The notes: generated by a model from the letters alone, not told the origin. Positions 1 through 9,560 are shown, counted from the first letter of the stretch. The stretch is DNA of 64,000 nucleotides from MAG-121220-bin8 sp002700465 (GCA_943789295.1 CALSTO010000003.1:124001-188000); one strand, 5' to 3'. A program made the numbers and translations.

Positions 1-322
1 TTTCATTTCCGTCCGTTCGAACAGCCGTATGTAAAACTGCTCTTTTTTCTGTGTCATTAATTATGTCACCTTTAAATTGTTTAGAAATAGCATCTTCTAA
101 ACCGCATTCTTTTGCTAAATCTAAAAGTAAGTTTAGTGTTGTGTTGTCAATTCTGTTTTTTGAAATATCTATATTAAAATCGTTCCATTCTAAGCTAAAA
201 CATGAGGGGTTAGATCTAATTGAAAGTAAATCTTTAATTTCTTTATTTTCTATTTCATTAAAATGAGCTTTTAATTTAATCCAAGATTTGGTTTTAATCG
301 GGTTTATTTTTTTTAAACTCAT
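1..322 (-). CDS. pgi: Glucose-6-phosphate isomerase, N-terminal part (cut by window edge)
   Basis: An open frame runs from an ATG at 322-320 off the left edge of the window without a stop. The first residues read MSLKKINPIKTKSWIKLKAH and continue with ISKNRIDNTTLNLLLDLAKE and INDTEKRAVLHTAVRT. This is the start pattern of glucose-6-phosphate isomerase, including the conserved (I)N-x-TE-x-RAVLHTA-R block. The enzyme interconverts glucose-6-phosphate and fructose-6-phosphate in the cytoplasm. About 107 of some 530 expected residues are inside the window. The gene starts 13 bp after the stop of the M23 peptidase gene on the same strand, so it is probably the last visible member of a uvrC-DUF3108-M23-pgi run. 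The active-site Glu, Lys and His lie outside the window. Confidence 0.88.
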   Translation of the reverse strand, partial: MSLKKINPIKTKSWIKLKAHFNEIENKEIKDLLSIRSNPSCFSLEWNDFNIDISKNRIDNTTLNLLLDLAKECGLEDAISKQFKGDIINDTEKRAVLHTAVRTDGNE

Positions 323-335
323 TTAATGAAATATT

Positions 336-1568
336 TTAATTTGTTTCAAAGGTAACATTTGATTCAATAGCATCAAGTTGTTTTTTGACAGGGCCCATGT
401 GTACCAGATATTTTTCTTTAAGCTCTTTAGAAATAGGCTTTGCTTCAGGTAGTTTTTGTCTTAAAGGATCTACTTGTTTACCGTTTTTCCAAAACCTATA
501 ACAAACGTGTGGCCCTGATGTGTTTCCTGTCATTCCCACTGTTCCAATGTAATCTCCTTGATTTACAAATTGTCCCACTTTAACTCCTCTTTTATCCATG
601 TGTAGATATTGAGTTGAATAAGTCCCGTTATGTTTAATTTTGACATAATTCCCATTTGAACGCGTGTAGCTTGATTTCGATACTGTTCCACTTGCAGTTG
701 CCCTTATAGGTGTTCCCCTTGGAGCTGCAAAATCAGTTCCGCGATGTGGACGAACTCTTCCATAGAAAGCAATTTTTCTTTTTAAATTATACCTTGAAGA
801 AATTCTACTAAACTGTACAGGCGCTCTTAAAAAAGCTCTTCTTAAATTTTTTCCGTTTTCATCAAAATACTCAACAAGTCCTCTTTTAGGATCCGTCTCA
901 AATTCAATAGCATAAAAAGGCTTTCCCCTGTGTTCAAAGTAGGCTGAATGAATCCTGTTAAGACCAACAGAAATTGAATCGTCAACAAATTTAGAAGAAT
1001 AAATTACTTTAAAATTATCTCCTTTTTCTAATCTGAAAAAGTCGATTGTCCATGCATAAATTTCAGAAAGTTCATTTGATAATAATGGGGATAGTTTCTT
1101 TTCTTCCATCGTCTCAGATAAAGAGCTCGTTATTACTCCTTCAGCCTCAAATTCTACTAGCTTTACAGCTTTAGATTTTTTTTCAGCCCAAAGAGAATCA
1201 GTTAAAGAAACAACAACATAATCAATAAGATTAGGCTGATAAATAAAAACTTGAGGAGTTTCTAACGAGTCTTTTGAAAAAAGAATTGAGTAAGGTTTGC
1301 CAATATTAATCCTTCTAACATCAAAGACTTTTTTTGCTTTTTGAACGATATTATAGATTTGAGGGTAAAAAAGATTATTGTCTTCCAAAATTGATCCAAA
1401 TGAATCTCCACTTTTGACAGTATCTCTTTTAACGGTATAGTCATTTAAAGTAAATCCAAATTGTTTTATAATTTTTTCTTTTACTATTTCAGGTTTTGAT
1501 TCTGGCTTTGTTTCTCCGCAAGAAATTAAAAGAATAGATATTAAAAGAGTAATAAATATCTTATTCAT
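336..1568 (-). CDS. M23 family metallopeptidase lipoprotein (LytM/Csd3-like)
   Basis: A 410-residue protein with a lipoprotein signal (LLISCG, lipid-acceptor Cys17), so it is probably anchored in the envelope and acts on peptidoglycan cross-links. A LysM/OapA-like N-terminal half is followed by a C-terminal peptidase M23 domain at about residues 265-375. Visible zinc-site motifs are HRGTDF (H275, D279), YLHMD (H323) and GPHVCYRFW (H354). The usual HxH ends in His, but here position 356 is Cys (HVC). I recall this variant in other Bacteroidota M23 proteins, so it is probably a lineage form rather than inactivation. The start codon overlaps the end of the DUF3108 gene by 8 bp, which suggests translational coupling. 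Confidence 0.88.
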   Translation of the reverse strand: MNKIFITLLISILLISCGETKPESKPEIVKEKIIKQFGFTLNDYTVKRDTVKSGDSFGSILEDNNLFYPQIYNIVQKAKKVFDVRRINIGKPYSILFSKDSLETPQVFIYQPNLIDYVVVSLTDSLWAEKKSKAVKLVEFEAEGVITSSLSETMEEKKLSPLLSNELSEIYAWTIDFFRLEKGDNFKVIYSSKFVDDSISVGLNRIHSAYFEHRGKPFYAIEFETDPKRGLVEYFDENGKNLRRAFLRAPVQFSRISSRYNLKRKIAFYGRVRPHRGTDFAAPRGTPIRATASGTVSKSSYTRSNGNYVKIKHNGTYSTQYLHMDKRGVKVGQFVNQGDYIGTVGMTGNTSGPHVCYRFWKNGKQVDPLRQKLPEAKPISKELKEKYLVHMGPVKKQLDAIESNVTFETN

Positions 1569-2379
1569 TTAATTTAATTTTAAAAGGATGTTTTAAACCA
1601 CGAAATTCTTCTAAGTCAGCTTCTATAGATCCAATTCTAAGTCCAGCCTCGATTTTGACAGGAACCTTATTTTTATCGTTACTTACCCATAAAGTTAAGC
1701 TTTCGCTATCTCTAAAAACTCTTCCAGATTCAATGTAAGGCCTAAATTTTAAACAATTTATTATTCCAAATTTAGTTTTCAAATTTTCATACCCTAAAAA
1801 TTTCATTCTAAAAGGATAATTTTCTGCATCAAAAAAAATATTTATTCGAATGAAATCATTTTTTTTAAGTTTTTTAACATCAAAATGATTTCTAAGAAAA
1901 TAGAAAGTGGAAATTAAGTCTTGAACATTTTTTTTTATTTTTACAGAACTTAATCTATTGTTTTTAATGTCATTAACATTAGCTAAGTTATTGGAGTAAT
2001 CGTAATTTATTTCTACATTTTTAGTATAACCTCCTTCATAAATATTTCGAGTAGATTTAATGGGCTGGACTAAGTTTTTATCAAAAAACGTTTCGTAAAT
2101 ATCATCAACTTTAAAAAAAAACCTAGCAATACCCGTAGTTCTTCCTATAGCAGTTGCTTTAAAAACTTTCTCTTCTTCAATAAAATCTTCTTCAAGGTTT
2201 AAAGTAGCATAGCTTGCATTAAAAAAACCATAATGAATTCTAAATTTCAAAGATTCACCAGTTTTGAAAGCGTCAAAAGATTTATTGATAAAGGGTGCTT
2301 TCACGCCAGAATAACTCTGAGCGATAATTTGATAACAAATAAAAAAAACAGTTAAACTCCAAAATATTCTCAAGCGCAT
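1561..2379 (-). CDS. DUF3108 domain-containing exported protein
   Basis: A 272-residue protein with a signal peptide ending near IIAQ (about residue 20). The mature part has the DUF3108 pattern: GESLKFRIHYGFFNASYATL near the start, then the GRTTGIARFFFKVDDIYETF region and a late block on loss of ester-like intermediates (WVSNDKNKVPVKIEA). DUF3108 proteins are predicted periplasmic beta-rich proteins of unknown biochemical role. The gene lies 22 bp downstream of uvrC and overlaps the M23 peptidase gene, so a cell-envelope role together with that peptidase is a reasonable guess but not shown. Confidence 0.85.
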   Translation of the reverse strand: MRLRIFWSLTVFFICYQIIAQSYSGVKAPFINKSFDAFKTGESLKFRIHYGFFNASYATLNLEEDFIEEEKVFKATAIGRTTGIARFFFKVDDIYETFFDKNLVQPIKSTRNIYEGGYTKNVEINYDYSNNLANVNDIKNNRLSSVKIKKNVQDLISTFYFLRNHFDVKKLKKNDFIRINIFFDAENYPFRMKFLGYENLKTKFGIINCLKFRPYIESGRVFRDSESLTLWVSNDKNKVPVKIEAGLRIGSIEADLEEFRGLKHPFKIKLNE

Positions 2380-2401
2380 AGTCTGACAAAAATAATAAAT
2401 A

Positions 2402-4198
2402 CTATTTCATAGAATTTAAAAATTCTTTTATTTTTTTTGCTTTGCTTTCACCTACTTCATTAATCAGAAGATCTAAAGAAGTTTCTTTTATTTTTTTTAA
2501 TGACTTGAATCTTTTTAGTAAAGTAGTTTTTGTTTTTTCACCAATTCCTGGTATTCCGTCAAAAGAGGAAGTCAGAGCTTGTTTACTTCTTTTATTTCTA
2601 TGAAAAGTAATTGCAAATCGGTGAGCTTCATTTCTCATTTGTTGAATTACTTTAAGAGTTTCAGACTTTTTGTTTAAATATAAAGGTATGGGGTCGTTAG
2701 GATAAAATATTTCTTCCAATCTTTTAGCGATACCTAAAATGGCTATCGTATTTTCTAAATTTAATTTTTTTAGTGCTTTAATTGAAGAACTTAGCTGACC
2801 TTTTCCTCCATCTATAATAATTAAACTAGGTAAAACAGATTTTTCATCTACCATTCTTTTATATCGCCTGTAAACCACTTCTTCCATAGAAGCGTAATCA
2901 TCAGGACCTTCTACAGTTTTAATATTAAAATGTCTATAATCTTTCTTTGATGGTTTAGAGTTTTTAAAAACAATACACGACGCTACTGGGTTAGAACCCT
3001 GAATATTTGAGTTGTCAAAACATTCAATATGTATAGGAATTTCATTTAATCTCAAATCTATTTTCATTTGATTTAAAATTCTATTTGTGTGCCTTTCCGG
3101 ATCAACTATTTGAACCTGTTTTAGTTTTTCAATTTTAAATTGTGTTGCATTTCTTACAGAAAGGTCTAATAGCTTTTTGTTATCTCCAGCTTTAGGATAT
3201 ATAAACTTTAAATTTAAAATTTTATCAAATTCAATATTAGAAATAATAGTATTGTTTTTTGAACTAAACTTGTCTCTTAAATTAACTAGAGTCATAAGTA
3301 AAAGTTCTTTGTCTGTTTCATCTAACTTTTTTTTGATTTCTACATTATGAAAACGAACAATTCGGCCAAATGCAACTTGTAAATGATTTACATAAGCATG
3401 AGAAGAGTCAGAAATAATACTGAATACATCAATATTATTTAATTTAGAACTAACTACTGTTGATTTAGACTGGTAATTTTCTAGTAACTCAATTTTTTCT
3501 TTTGCTTTTTGAGCTTTTTCAAATTTCAACGAATCTGATGCAATTTCCATTTCATTTTTGAAATAGTTTATTGAACTAGATAAATTACCTTTTAAAAAAT
3601 CTCTGATATTAGAAATGTATATATTATAGTCCTTCTCCTTTTGATGCCCCTCACATCCTCCCAGACAGTTGCCAATATGGTATTCTAAACAAACCTTGTA
3701 TTTGCGTTCTATGATATTTTTCTGGTTTAAATCATAATGGCATGTTCTTAATGAATAAAGATTAGAAAAAACACCCATAATTGTTCTAACAGTTTTATAA
3801 TTAGTGAACGGTCCAAAATACTCTGAACCGTCTTTTTCAACCCTTCGAGTTGTTAAAACTCTAGGAAAAGATTCTTTTTTTATTACAATCCAAGGATAAG
3901 TTTTATCATCACGCAGTAAAATATTGTATTTAGGTTGAAATTTTTTAATTAGAGAATTTTCTAAAAGCAATGCGTCTGACTCAGATGACACTACAATATG
4001 TTTGATATCGTGAATATTTTTAACCAATTTTTTTGTCTTTGTAGAACCAACATTTTTTTGAAAGTAAGATGAAACTCTTTTTTTTAAATTTTTAGCCTTT
4101 CCAATGTAAATGATTTTATCATCTTTATTGAAAAATTGATAGACCCCAGGCTCAGAAGGCATTGTTGAGAGCTCTATTTTTAAAGATTGACCAATCAC
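2402..4198 (-). CDS. uvrC: Excinuclease ABC subunit C
   Basis: A 598-residue UvrC, normal for the family. It makes the 3' and 5' incisions in nucleotide excision repair after UvrAB loads on damage. Domains in order: GIY-YIG nuclease (GVYQF and IYIGKAKNL within residues 18-50), a Cys-rich segment (CLEYHIGNCLGGCEG), a UVR motif near residues 215-235, an RNase H-like endonuclease core (ECFDNSNIQGSNPVASCIVF and LIIIDGGKGQL) and a C-terminal double helix-hairpin-helix (FDGIPGIGEKTKTTLLKRF). It starts divergently from the DUF3784 gene with a very short intergenic space. Confidence 0.97.
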   Translation of the reverse strand: MIGQSLKIELSTMPSEPGVYQFFNKDDKIIYIGKAKNLKKRVSSYFQKNVGSTKTKKLVKNIHDIKHIVVSSESDALLLENSLIKKFQPKYNILLRDDKTYPWIVIKKESFPRVLTTRRVEKDGSEYFGPFTNYKTVRTIMGVFSNLYSLRTCHYDLNQKNIIERKYKVCLEYHIGNCLGGCEGHQKEKDYNIYISNIRDFLKGNLSSSINYFKNEMEIASDSLKFEKAQKAKEKIELLENYQSKSTVVSSKLNNIDVFSIISDSSHAYVNHLQVAFGRIVRFHNVEIKKKLDETDKELLLMTLVNLRDKFSSKNNTIISNIEFDKILNLKFIYPKAGDNKKLLDLSVRNATQFKIEKLKQVQIVDPERHTNRILNQMKIDLRLNEIPIHIECFDNSNIQGSNPVASCIVFKNSKPSKKDYRHFNIKTVEGPDDYASMEEVVYRRYKRMVDEKSVLPSLIIIDGGKGQLSSSIKALKKLNLENTIAILGIAKRLEEIFYPNDPIPLYLNKKSETLKVIQQMRNEAHRFAITFHRNKRSKQALTSSFDGIPGIGEKTKTTLLKRFKSLKKIKETSLDLLINEVGESKAKKIKEFLNSMK

Positions 4199-4242
4199 AT
4201 TTCAAAAATAATTCTTTTATATTTGGGACACTTAATAAATTT

Positions 4243-4569
4243 ATGGAAAGTGAAATGTTTATTGCAATAATTATAACAAATATTTGTTTTATTGGCTGTG
4301 CTTATATGGTAAATGAAAATAACGCAGACATGTTATTAGCTGGATATAATACTATGTCTAAAAAAGAAAAAGAATCTTTTGACCTTAAAGGATATCTCAT
4401 TTTTTTTAAGAAATTTTTTATAAATCTTGCTATATATACTTCTTTAATTTTTTTATTTTTTTATGTAGCTTTTGATGAAATAACAGCGAGTTATGCATAT
4501 TTTATTTCTGTTCTTTTGCCAATGCCTTATATCATCTACAAAGGCAATAAATTCAAAATTAAAAAATAG
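4243..4569 (+). CDS. DUF3784 domain membrane protein
   Basis: A small membrane protein of about 108 residues. The segment NADMLLAGYNTMSKKEKESFD matches the conserved core of DUF3784 proteins. There are three predicted membrane segments: IAIIITNICFIGCAYM, FFINLAIYTSLIFLFFYVAF and YAYFISVLLPMPYII. Function is unknown. The frame is open back to 4162, but that would overlap the start of uvrC on the other strand; the ATG at 4243 fits the family N-terminus better, and an ATG at 4255 is an alternative. The stop codon overlaps the GTG start of the next gene by one base. Confidence 0.75.
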   Translation: MESEMFIAIIITNICFIGCAYMVNENNADMLLAGYNTMSKKEKESFDLKGYLIFFKKFFINLAIYTSLIFLFFYVAFDEITASYAYFISVLLPMPYIIYKGNKFKIKK

Positions 4570-5132
4570 TGTTTAAGGAAGAATTAAGAAAGTTTTATAA
4601 ATTTAAAAGGAGTTCTTTAACTAATAATGAAATTGAAGCTTTGAGTTTGAGCTTAGCTAATATGGTTTTAAAACTAGACATATGGGAATGCAGTAATTAT
4701 CATATTTTTTTTCCAATAGAAAAAAATAACGAAATAGATACTAAACTGATCATTCAGGTAATTCAAGGAAAAGACAAGAATGTTATTCTCCCTAAATTAA
4801 ATTTAGAAAACAAATCTTTCTTAAATTTTCTTTTGACTGACTCAACTTTACTAAAAGAAAATAATTTTGGAATTACAGAGCCTCAATCAGGAATTAAGAT
4901 TAATGAAGATCAGATTGAGGTTGTTTTTATTCCTCTTCTATGTTTTGACACTCACGGACATAGGGTTGGATATGGAGGAGGTTATTATGACAGATTTCTA
5001 AAAAAATGTCCCGAGAACACAATCAAAATTGGCTTATCTTATTTTGAGTCAATAAAGAAAATACAAGACATTAATAACAAAGATGTTAAAATGAATTTTT
5101 GCTTGACTCCTAAGAAAATTTATGAATTTTGA
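4569..5132 (+). CDS. 5-formyltetrahydrofolate cyclo-ligase
   Basis: A 187-residue protein of the MTHFS family. It converts 5-formyl-THF to 5,10-methenyl-THF with ATP, returning a storage folate to the active pool. Diagnostic motifs are an N-terminal KEELRKFYKFKR block, a central VFIPLLCFDTHGHRVGYGGG block and GYYDRFL. The start is GTG and overlaps the TAG stop of the preceding gene by one base. The 3' end overlaps lspA on the opposite strand by 13 bp. Confidence 0.93.
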   Translation: MFKEELRKFYKFKRSSLTNNEIEALSLSLANMVLKLDIWECSNYHIFFPIEKNNEIDTKLIIQVIQGKDKNVILPKLNLENKSFLNFLLTDSTLLKENNFGITEPQSGIKINEDQIEVVFIPLLCFDTHGHRVGYGGGYYDRFLKKCPENTIKIGLSYFESIKKIQDINNKDVKMNFCLTPKKIYEF

Positions 5133-5752
5133 GGGAATATTTTTTTATTAAATAACAGCATTATACCAACTCCAATCGAGATGGAACTGTCAGCAATATT
5201 AAAAACAGGCTCAAAAAAAGTAAAACTTTCTCCACCAATATAAGGCAACCAAATTGGCCATTCCCAAGTAAGCATTGGAAATTGAAGCATGTCAACAACA
5301 TGACCGTGAAAAATAGATTCATATCCATTTCCAGGGCTAAATTGCGCTACGTTGTAGTAGCTTTCTGTGAATAAGTATCCGTAAAAAACAGAATCAATTA
5401 TATTTCCAATTGCTCCAGCCAGAACCATTGAAAGGCTTATTATTAATAGTTTGCCAGCATTTTTTTTAATACTGTCATAAAGCCAATAAGAAATAAAAGT
5501 AACAGCTACAATTCTAAACAAAGTCAAAAATAATTTCCCGCTTCTTTCCGAAATAAAAGGTAAAAAATCATTGATTGTAGCTCCCCAAGCCATTCCTTTA
5601 TTTTCAATAAACAACAATTTGAACCAACCTAAATCAAATAGAGGCAATTGGCCGTAAAGAGTCAAGGGAAAATTTAATTTAATATAAACTTTAGAGACTT
5701 GATCAACAATTAAAATTAAAAGAACAATAAGTAAAGATTTCTTTAAGCTCAT
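5120..5752 (-). CDS. lspA: Lipoprotein signal peptidase (signal peptidase II)
   Basis: A 210-residue inner-membrane aspartic protease that removes prolipoprotein signal peptides after lipidation. Four membrane helices are visible. Conserved motifs are NKGMAWG, GNIIDSVFYGYL, HGHVVDMLQFP (catalytic Asp) and FNIADSSISIGV (second catalytic Asp). It is longer than proteobacterial LspA because of an insert between helices (SESYYNVAQFSPGNGY region), as I recall for Bacteroidota. It is last in the run ileS, DksA-like, lspA, 26 bp after the DksA-like gene. It serves the several lipoproteins encoded in this window. Confidence 0.96.
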   Translation of the reverse strand: MSLKKSLLIVLLILIVDQVSKVYIKLNFPLTLYGQLPLFDLGWFKLLFIENKGMAWGATINDFLPFISERSGKLFLTLFRIVAVTFISYWLYDSIKKNAGKLLIISLSMVLAGAIGNIIDSVFYGYLFTESYYNVAQFSPGNGYESIFHGHVVDMLQFPMLTWEWPIWLPYIGGESFTFFEPVFNIADSSISIGVGIMLLFNKKIFPQNS

Positions 5753-5778
5753 AAGACCTAATCATGTAAAAGCTAAAA

Positions 5779-6153
5779 TTATTTTTGAAGATTTTTGGCT
5801 TCAATACTTAATGTTGCGTGAGGAACAAGTTCAAGTCTTTTTTTGTTAATTAACTTTCCAGTTACTCTGCAAACCCCGTAAGTTTTATTTTCTATTCTTA
5901 TAAGAGCACTTTTTAAATCTCTTATGAATTTCTCTTGTCGAATAGCAAGCGCAGTATTAGCTTCTTTAGACATAGTTTGAGAACCTTCTTCAAAAGCTTT
6001 AAAGGTGGGAGAGGTGTCTTCAGTACCATTATTTCCGTCATTCATATAAGCACTTTTAATTAATGCTAAATCTTTTTGTGCTTTTTCAATTTTCTCTTCA
6101 ATTAAAGATTTAAAATGCTTTAAGTCTTTATCTAAGTATCTAGTAATTGCCAT
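5779..6153 (-). CDS. DksA/TraR C4-type zinc-finger family protein, degenerate finger
   Basis: A 124-residue protein with an N-terminal coiled coil (about residues 5-35 and 60-90) and a C-terminal DksA-type finger segment (YGVCRVTGKL to HATLSIEAKN). DksA-family proteins insert a coiled coil into the secondary channel of RNA polymerase. Of the four expected zinc cysteines only C95 remains; the other positions are T98, S116 and A119, so zinc binding by this motif is unlikely. I recall this form in other Flavobacteriia. It sits 2 bp from ileS and 26 bp from lspA, an arrangement I recall in Bacteroidota. Confidence 0.85.
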   Translation of the reverse strand: MAITRYLDKDLKHFKSLIEEKIEKAQKDLALIKSAYMNDGNNGTEDTSPTFKAFEEGSQTMSKEANTALAIRQEKFIRDLKSALIRIENKTYGVCRVTGKLINKKRLELVPHATLSIEAKNLQK

Positions 6154-6155
6154 AA

Positions 6156-9100
6156 CTAATTAATTTTTGTTAAATATAATTTAGAATCAATGTTATCAAA
6201 TTTAAGTTCCACTCCATCCTCAAAATCATCTAAAACTATTAAATCTTCTGCCAATGTCTCAGTTAATATATAATTTTGGTTTTCAAAAATAGCTTTTTCA
6301 AGGAGAATATCCTTTTTAATTTTTAAATTAATTTTATCTGTCACCAGCAATCCACTCTCTTTTCTTAAAGTTTGAATTCGATTTACCAGCTCTCTACAGA
6401 TTCCTTCGTTAATTAATGTGTCATTTAATTGTATATCAAGAGCTACTGTAACACCATTTTCGGAAGCAACTAGCCATCCTTCAATATCTTCAGAAATTAT
6501 TTCTAAATCACTTGGTTCTAAAATTATTTCTTCTGAATCTATAGTGATAGAAATAGGCTGATTTGCTTCTATTTTTTGAATTTCAGAATCGTCTAGTATT
6601 TTAATTTCTTCCATTACAGCAGACAGTTTTTTGCCAAGTTTAGGTCCAAGAGATTTAAAATTAGGCCTAACTTTTTTAATTAATATCCCCGAGGAGTTGC
6701 TTATAAGCTCCACTTCTTTAACATTTACTTCAGATTTAATAAGTTCTGAAATTTCTAAAATTTCTTTTTTTTCGTTCTCACTTGAAAAAGGAATCATGAT
6801 TTTTGAAAGAGGTTGACGAACTTTTAATTTTTCTTTTTTTCTAAGAGATAAAACTAAAGAACATATTGTCTGAGCATTTCTTATTTTTTGTTGTAAATCA
6901 GGATAAATTTCTTCAGAGTTTGAAACAGGAAATTCATCATGATGAACAGAGTCCAAAGGATTTTCAGAAGTGTTGTTAATTAAATCTTTATATAATCTAT
7001 CCATAAAAAACGGAGCGATTGGAGATGATAATTTAGAAACTACTGTTAAACACTTGAAAAGCGTTTGATAAGCACTGATTTTATCATGACTATATGATCC
7101 TTTCCAAAACCTTCTTCTGGAAAGCCTTACATACCAATTACTTAAATATAACTGTACGAAGTTTGAAATCGCTCTTGCAGCTTTTGTTGGCTCGTAATTA
7201 TCGTAATGATCGTCAACTTCAGCTATCAAAGAATTTAACTCAGATAATATCCATTTATCAAGTTCAGGCCTGTCGTTTATATTAATTTCATTTTCCTTGT
7301 AACTGAAATTATCAATGTTTGCGTATAAAGCAAAAAAGGAATAAACATTATAAAGTGTTCCAAAGAACTTGCGTTTACTTTCCTCAATTCCGTCTAAATC
7401 AAATTTTAAATTATCCCAAGGATTAGCATTACTAATCATATACCACCTTGTTGCATCTGGTCCAAACTCAGAAATAGTTTTAAATGGATCAACAGCATTT
7501 CCGAGCCTTTTTGACATTTTTTGACCATTTTTGTCAAGGACAAGGCCATTAGAAATCACATTTTTATATGCTATAGATTTAAAAACTGTTGTAGCAATAG
7601 TATGAAGCGTGTAAAACCATCCTCTTGTTTGATCTACTCCTTCAGCAATATAATCAGCAGGAAAAGCTTCATTATTATCAATTTTGCTTTTGTTTTCAAA
7701 AGGATAATGCCATTGTGCGTAAGGCATAGATCCAGAATCAAACCACACGTCAATTAAATCAGGCTCGCGATGCATTTTTTCACCTTTTTCAGAACACAGA
7801 ATAATTTGGTCAACTACATTTTTATGTAAATCAATCTTATCATAATTATTATCACTCATATCTTGAGCATCAAAGTTTTTAAATGGATCATTTTTCATAA
7901 AACCCTTGGAAATAGATTTTTTAATTTCCGTTTTTAGATCTTTCATTGAACCAATAACTAAAATTTCTTTAGAGTCACTTGTTCTCCATATAGGTAATGG
8001 AATCCCCCAATATCTAGACCTTGATAAATTCCAATCATTTGCGTTTGCAAGCCAGTTTCCAAATCTGCCTTCACCTGTAGATTTAGGCTTCCAGTTTATG
8101 GATTTATTAAGCTCAACCAAATCCTCTTTTTTGTCTGTTACTTTTATAAACCAAGAGTCTAAAGGGTAGTATAATATTGGCTTGTCAGTTCTCCAACAGT
8201 TAGGATAACTGTGAACATATTTTTCAACTTTGAAAGCTTTATTTTCCTCTTTTAATTTAATAGCGATTTCAACATCTACAGATTTTTGTGGAACTTCATT
8301 CACCTTATAATATTCATTTTTAACAAACTTACCCCCCAAAAAACCAAGTTCTTTTCTAAATCTTCCTTGTAAATCAACCAAAGGCACAGGCTGTTGATTT
8401 TCATCAAGAATTAATAATGCTGGGATTTCAGGAGAAGCCATTTTAGCAACTTTTGCATCATCTGCACCAAAGGTAGGAGCAGTATGGACTATTCCAGTAC
8501 CATCTTCTGTTGTTACAAAGTCACCCTGAATAATTCTAAAAGCATTTTCAGGATTTTTGTATGGTAAAGGAGCATCCTCCCATAGCTGAGAATATTTTAC
8601 ACCGACTAATTCGCTTCCATTTATGGACTCGTTAATTAAAAAAGGAATTTTCTTATCGATTTTTGAATCGTATTTAAGTTCCCTTTTGGAACTAACCTTT
8701 ATATAATTTCCAATGAAAACTTTAGCAACAAGGTCACTAGCTAAAACAACATTTGTAAATTCATGAGTATATTGATTGAAAGTAGACACTACACTATATT
8801 TAATTTTTCCACCAACAGTTAGAGCGGTGTTTGAAGGAAGTGTCCAAGGAGTAGTTGTCCATGCTAAAAAATATAAAACTTCATAGCTTGATAGTGATGC
8901 AGGAAGAGAATTATTTATAGCTTTAAATTGAGCTGTAACTGTTGTGTCACTTACATCTTGATAAGTACCAGGTTGATTAAGCTCATGTGAACTCAAACCT
9001 GTCCCTGCTTTTGGCGAGTATGGTTGTATTGTATAACCTTTATAAATTAAATTTTTATCAAATAGTTCTTTTAAAAGCCACCAAACTGATTCAATGTATT

Positions 9101-9560
9101 TAGACTTATAAGTAACATAAGGATTACTCATGTCTACCCAGTAACCCATTTTTTTTGTTAAATCGTTCCAAACATCAGTATACTTCATAACGGCTTTTTT
9201 ACAAGCTTTATTATAATCTTCAACTGAAATTTTAGTCCCTATGTCTTCTTTTGTAATCCCTAAATCTTTTTCAACACTGAGTTCAATAGGAAGTCCATGT
9301 GTATCCCATCCAGCCTTTCTGTCAACCTGAAATCCTTTTAAAGTTTTGTATCTACAAAAAATATCTTTGATACTTCTAGCCATAACATGATGGATCCCTG
9401 GCATACCATTAGCAGATGGGGGCCCCTCGTAAAAAATAAATTTAGAAGCATTTTTTCTTAAACTAATACTTTTTTCAAAAGAGCGATTTTTCTCCCAATC
9501 CGCTAGAACCTCATTAGCAACTTGAGATAAATTTAAACCATTATATTCTTTAAATGCCAT
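6156..9560 (-). CDS. ileS: Isoleucyl-tRNA synthetase
   Basis: A 1134-residue class I aminoacyl-tRNA synthetase charging tRNA-Ile. The HIGH-type signature appears as GIHHVMARS near residue 55, followed by GWDTHGLPIE. The editing domain contains the WTTTPWTLPSNTAL block, and the KMSKRLGN loop lies in the second half. The C-terminus carries a long anticodon-binding region and an extra domain with no Cys zinc cluster. The overall form resembles the eukaryote-like IleS branch usual in Bacteroidota (inference from length and motifs). It is the first gene of an operon with the DksA-like gene and lspA. Confidence 0.97.
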   Translation of the reverse strand: MAFKEYNGLNLSQVANEVLADWEKNRSFEKSISLRKNASKFIFYEGPPSANGMPGIHHVMARSIKDIFCRYKTLKGFQVDRKAGWDTHGLPIELSVEKDLGITKEDIGTKISVEDYNKACKKAVMKYTDVWNDLTKKMGYWVDMSNPYVTYKSKYIESVWWLLKELFDKNLIYKGYTIQPYSPKAGTGLSSHELNQPGTYQDVSDTTVTAQFKAINNSLPASLSSYEVLYFLAWTTTPWTLPSNTALTVGGKIKYSVVSTFNQYTHEFTNVVLASDLVAKVFIGNYIKVSSKRELKYDSKIDKKIPFLINESINGSELVGVKYSQLWEDAPLPYKNPENAFRIIQGDFVTTEDGTGIVHTAPTFGADDAKVAKMASPEIPALLILDENQQPVPLVDLQGRFRKELGFLGGKFVKNEYYKVNEVPQKSVDVEIAIKLKEENKAFKVEKYVHSYPNCWRTDKPILYYPLDSWFIKVTDKKEDLVELNKSINWKPKSTGEGRFGNWLANANDWNLSRSRYWGIPLPIWRTSDSKEILVIGSMKDLKTEIKKSISKGFMKNDPFKNFDAQDMSDNNYDKIDLHKNVVDQIILCSEKGEKMHREPDLIDVWFDSGSMPYAQWHYPFENKSKIDNNEAFPADYIAEGVDQTRGWFYTLHTIATTVFKSIAYKNVISNGLVLDKNGQKMSKRLGNAVDPFKTISEFGPDATRWYMISNANPWDNLKFDLDGIEESKRKFFGTLYNVYSFFALYANIDNFSYKENEININDRPELDKWILSELNSLIAEVDDHYDNYEPTKAARAISNFVQLYLSNWYVRLSRRRFWKGSYSHDKISAYQTLFKCLTVVSKLSSPIAPFFMDRLYKDLINNTSENPLDSVHHDEFPVSNSEEIYPDLQQKIRNAQTICSLVLSLRKKEKLKVRQPLSKIMIPFSSENEKKEILEISELIKSEVNVKEVELISNSSGILIKKVRPNFKSLGPKLGKKLSAVMEEIKILDDSEIQKIEANQPISITIDSEEIILEPSDLEIISEDIEGWLVASENGVTVALDIQLNDTLINEGICRELVNRIQTLRKESGLLVTDKINLKIKKDILLEKAIFENQNYILTETLAEDLIVLDDFEDGVELKFDNIDSKLYLTKIN

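Noticed and set aside
51..266. 71-codon plus-strand open frame near the left edge
   Set aside because: It lies antisense to the pgi coding frame, which shows clear family motifs; it is a shadow.
9380..9420. Unusual HIGH motif (GIHHV) in IleS as a sign of decay
   Set aside because: The same form, as I recall, is normal in Bacteroidota IleS, and the KMSKR loop and flanks are intact.
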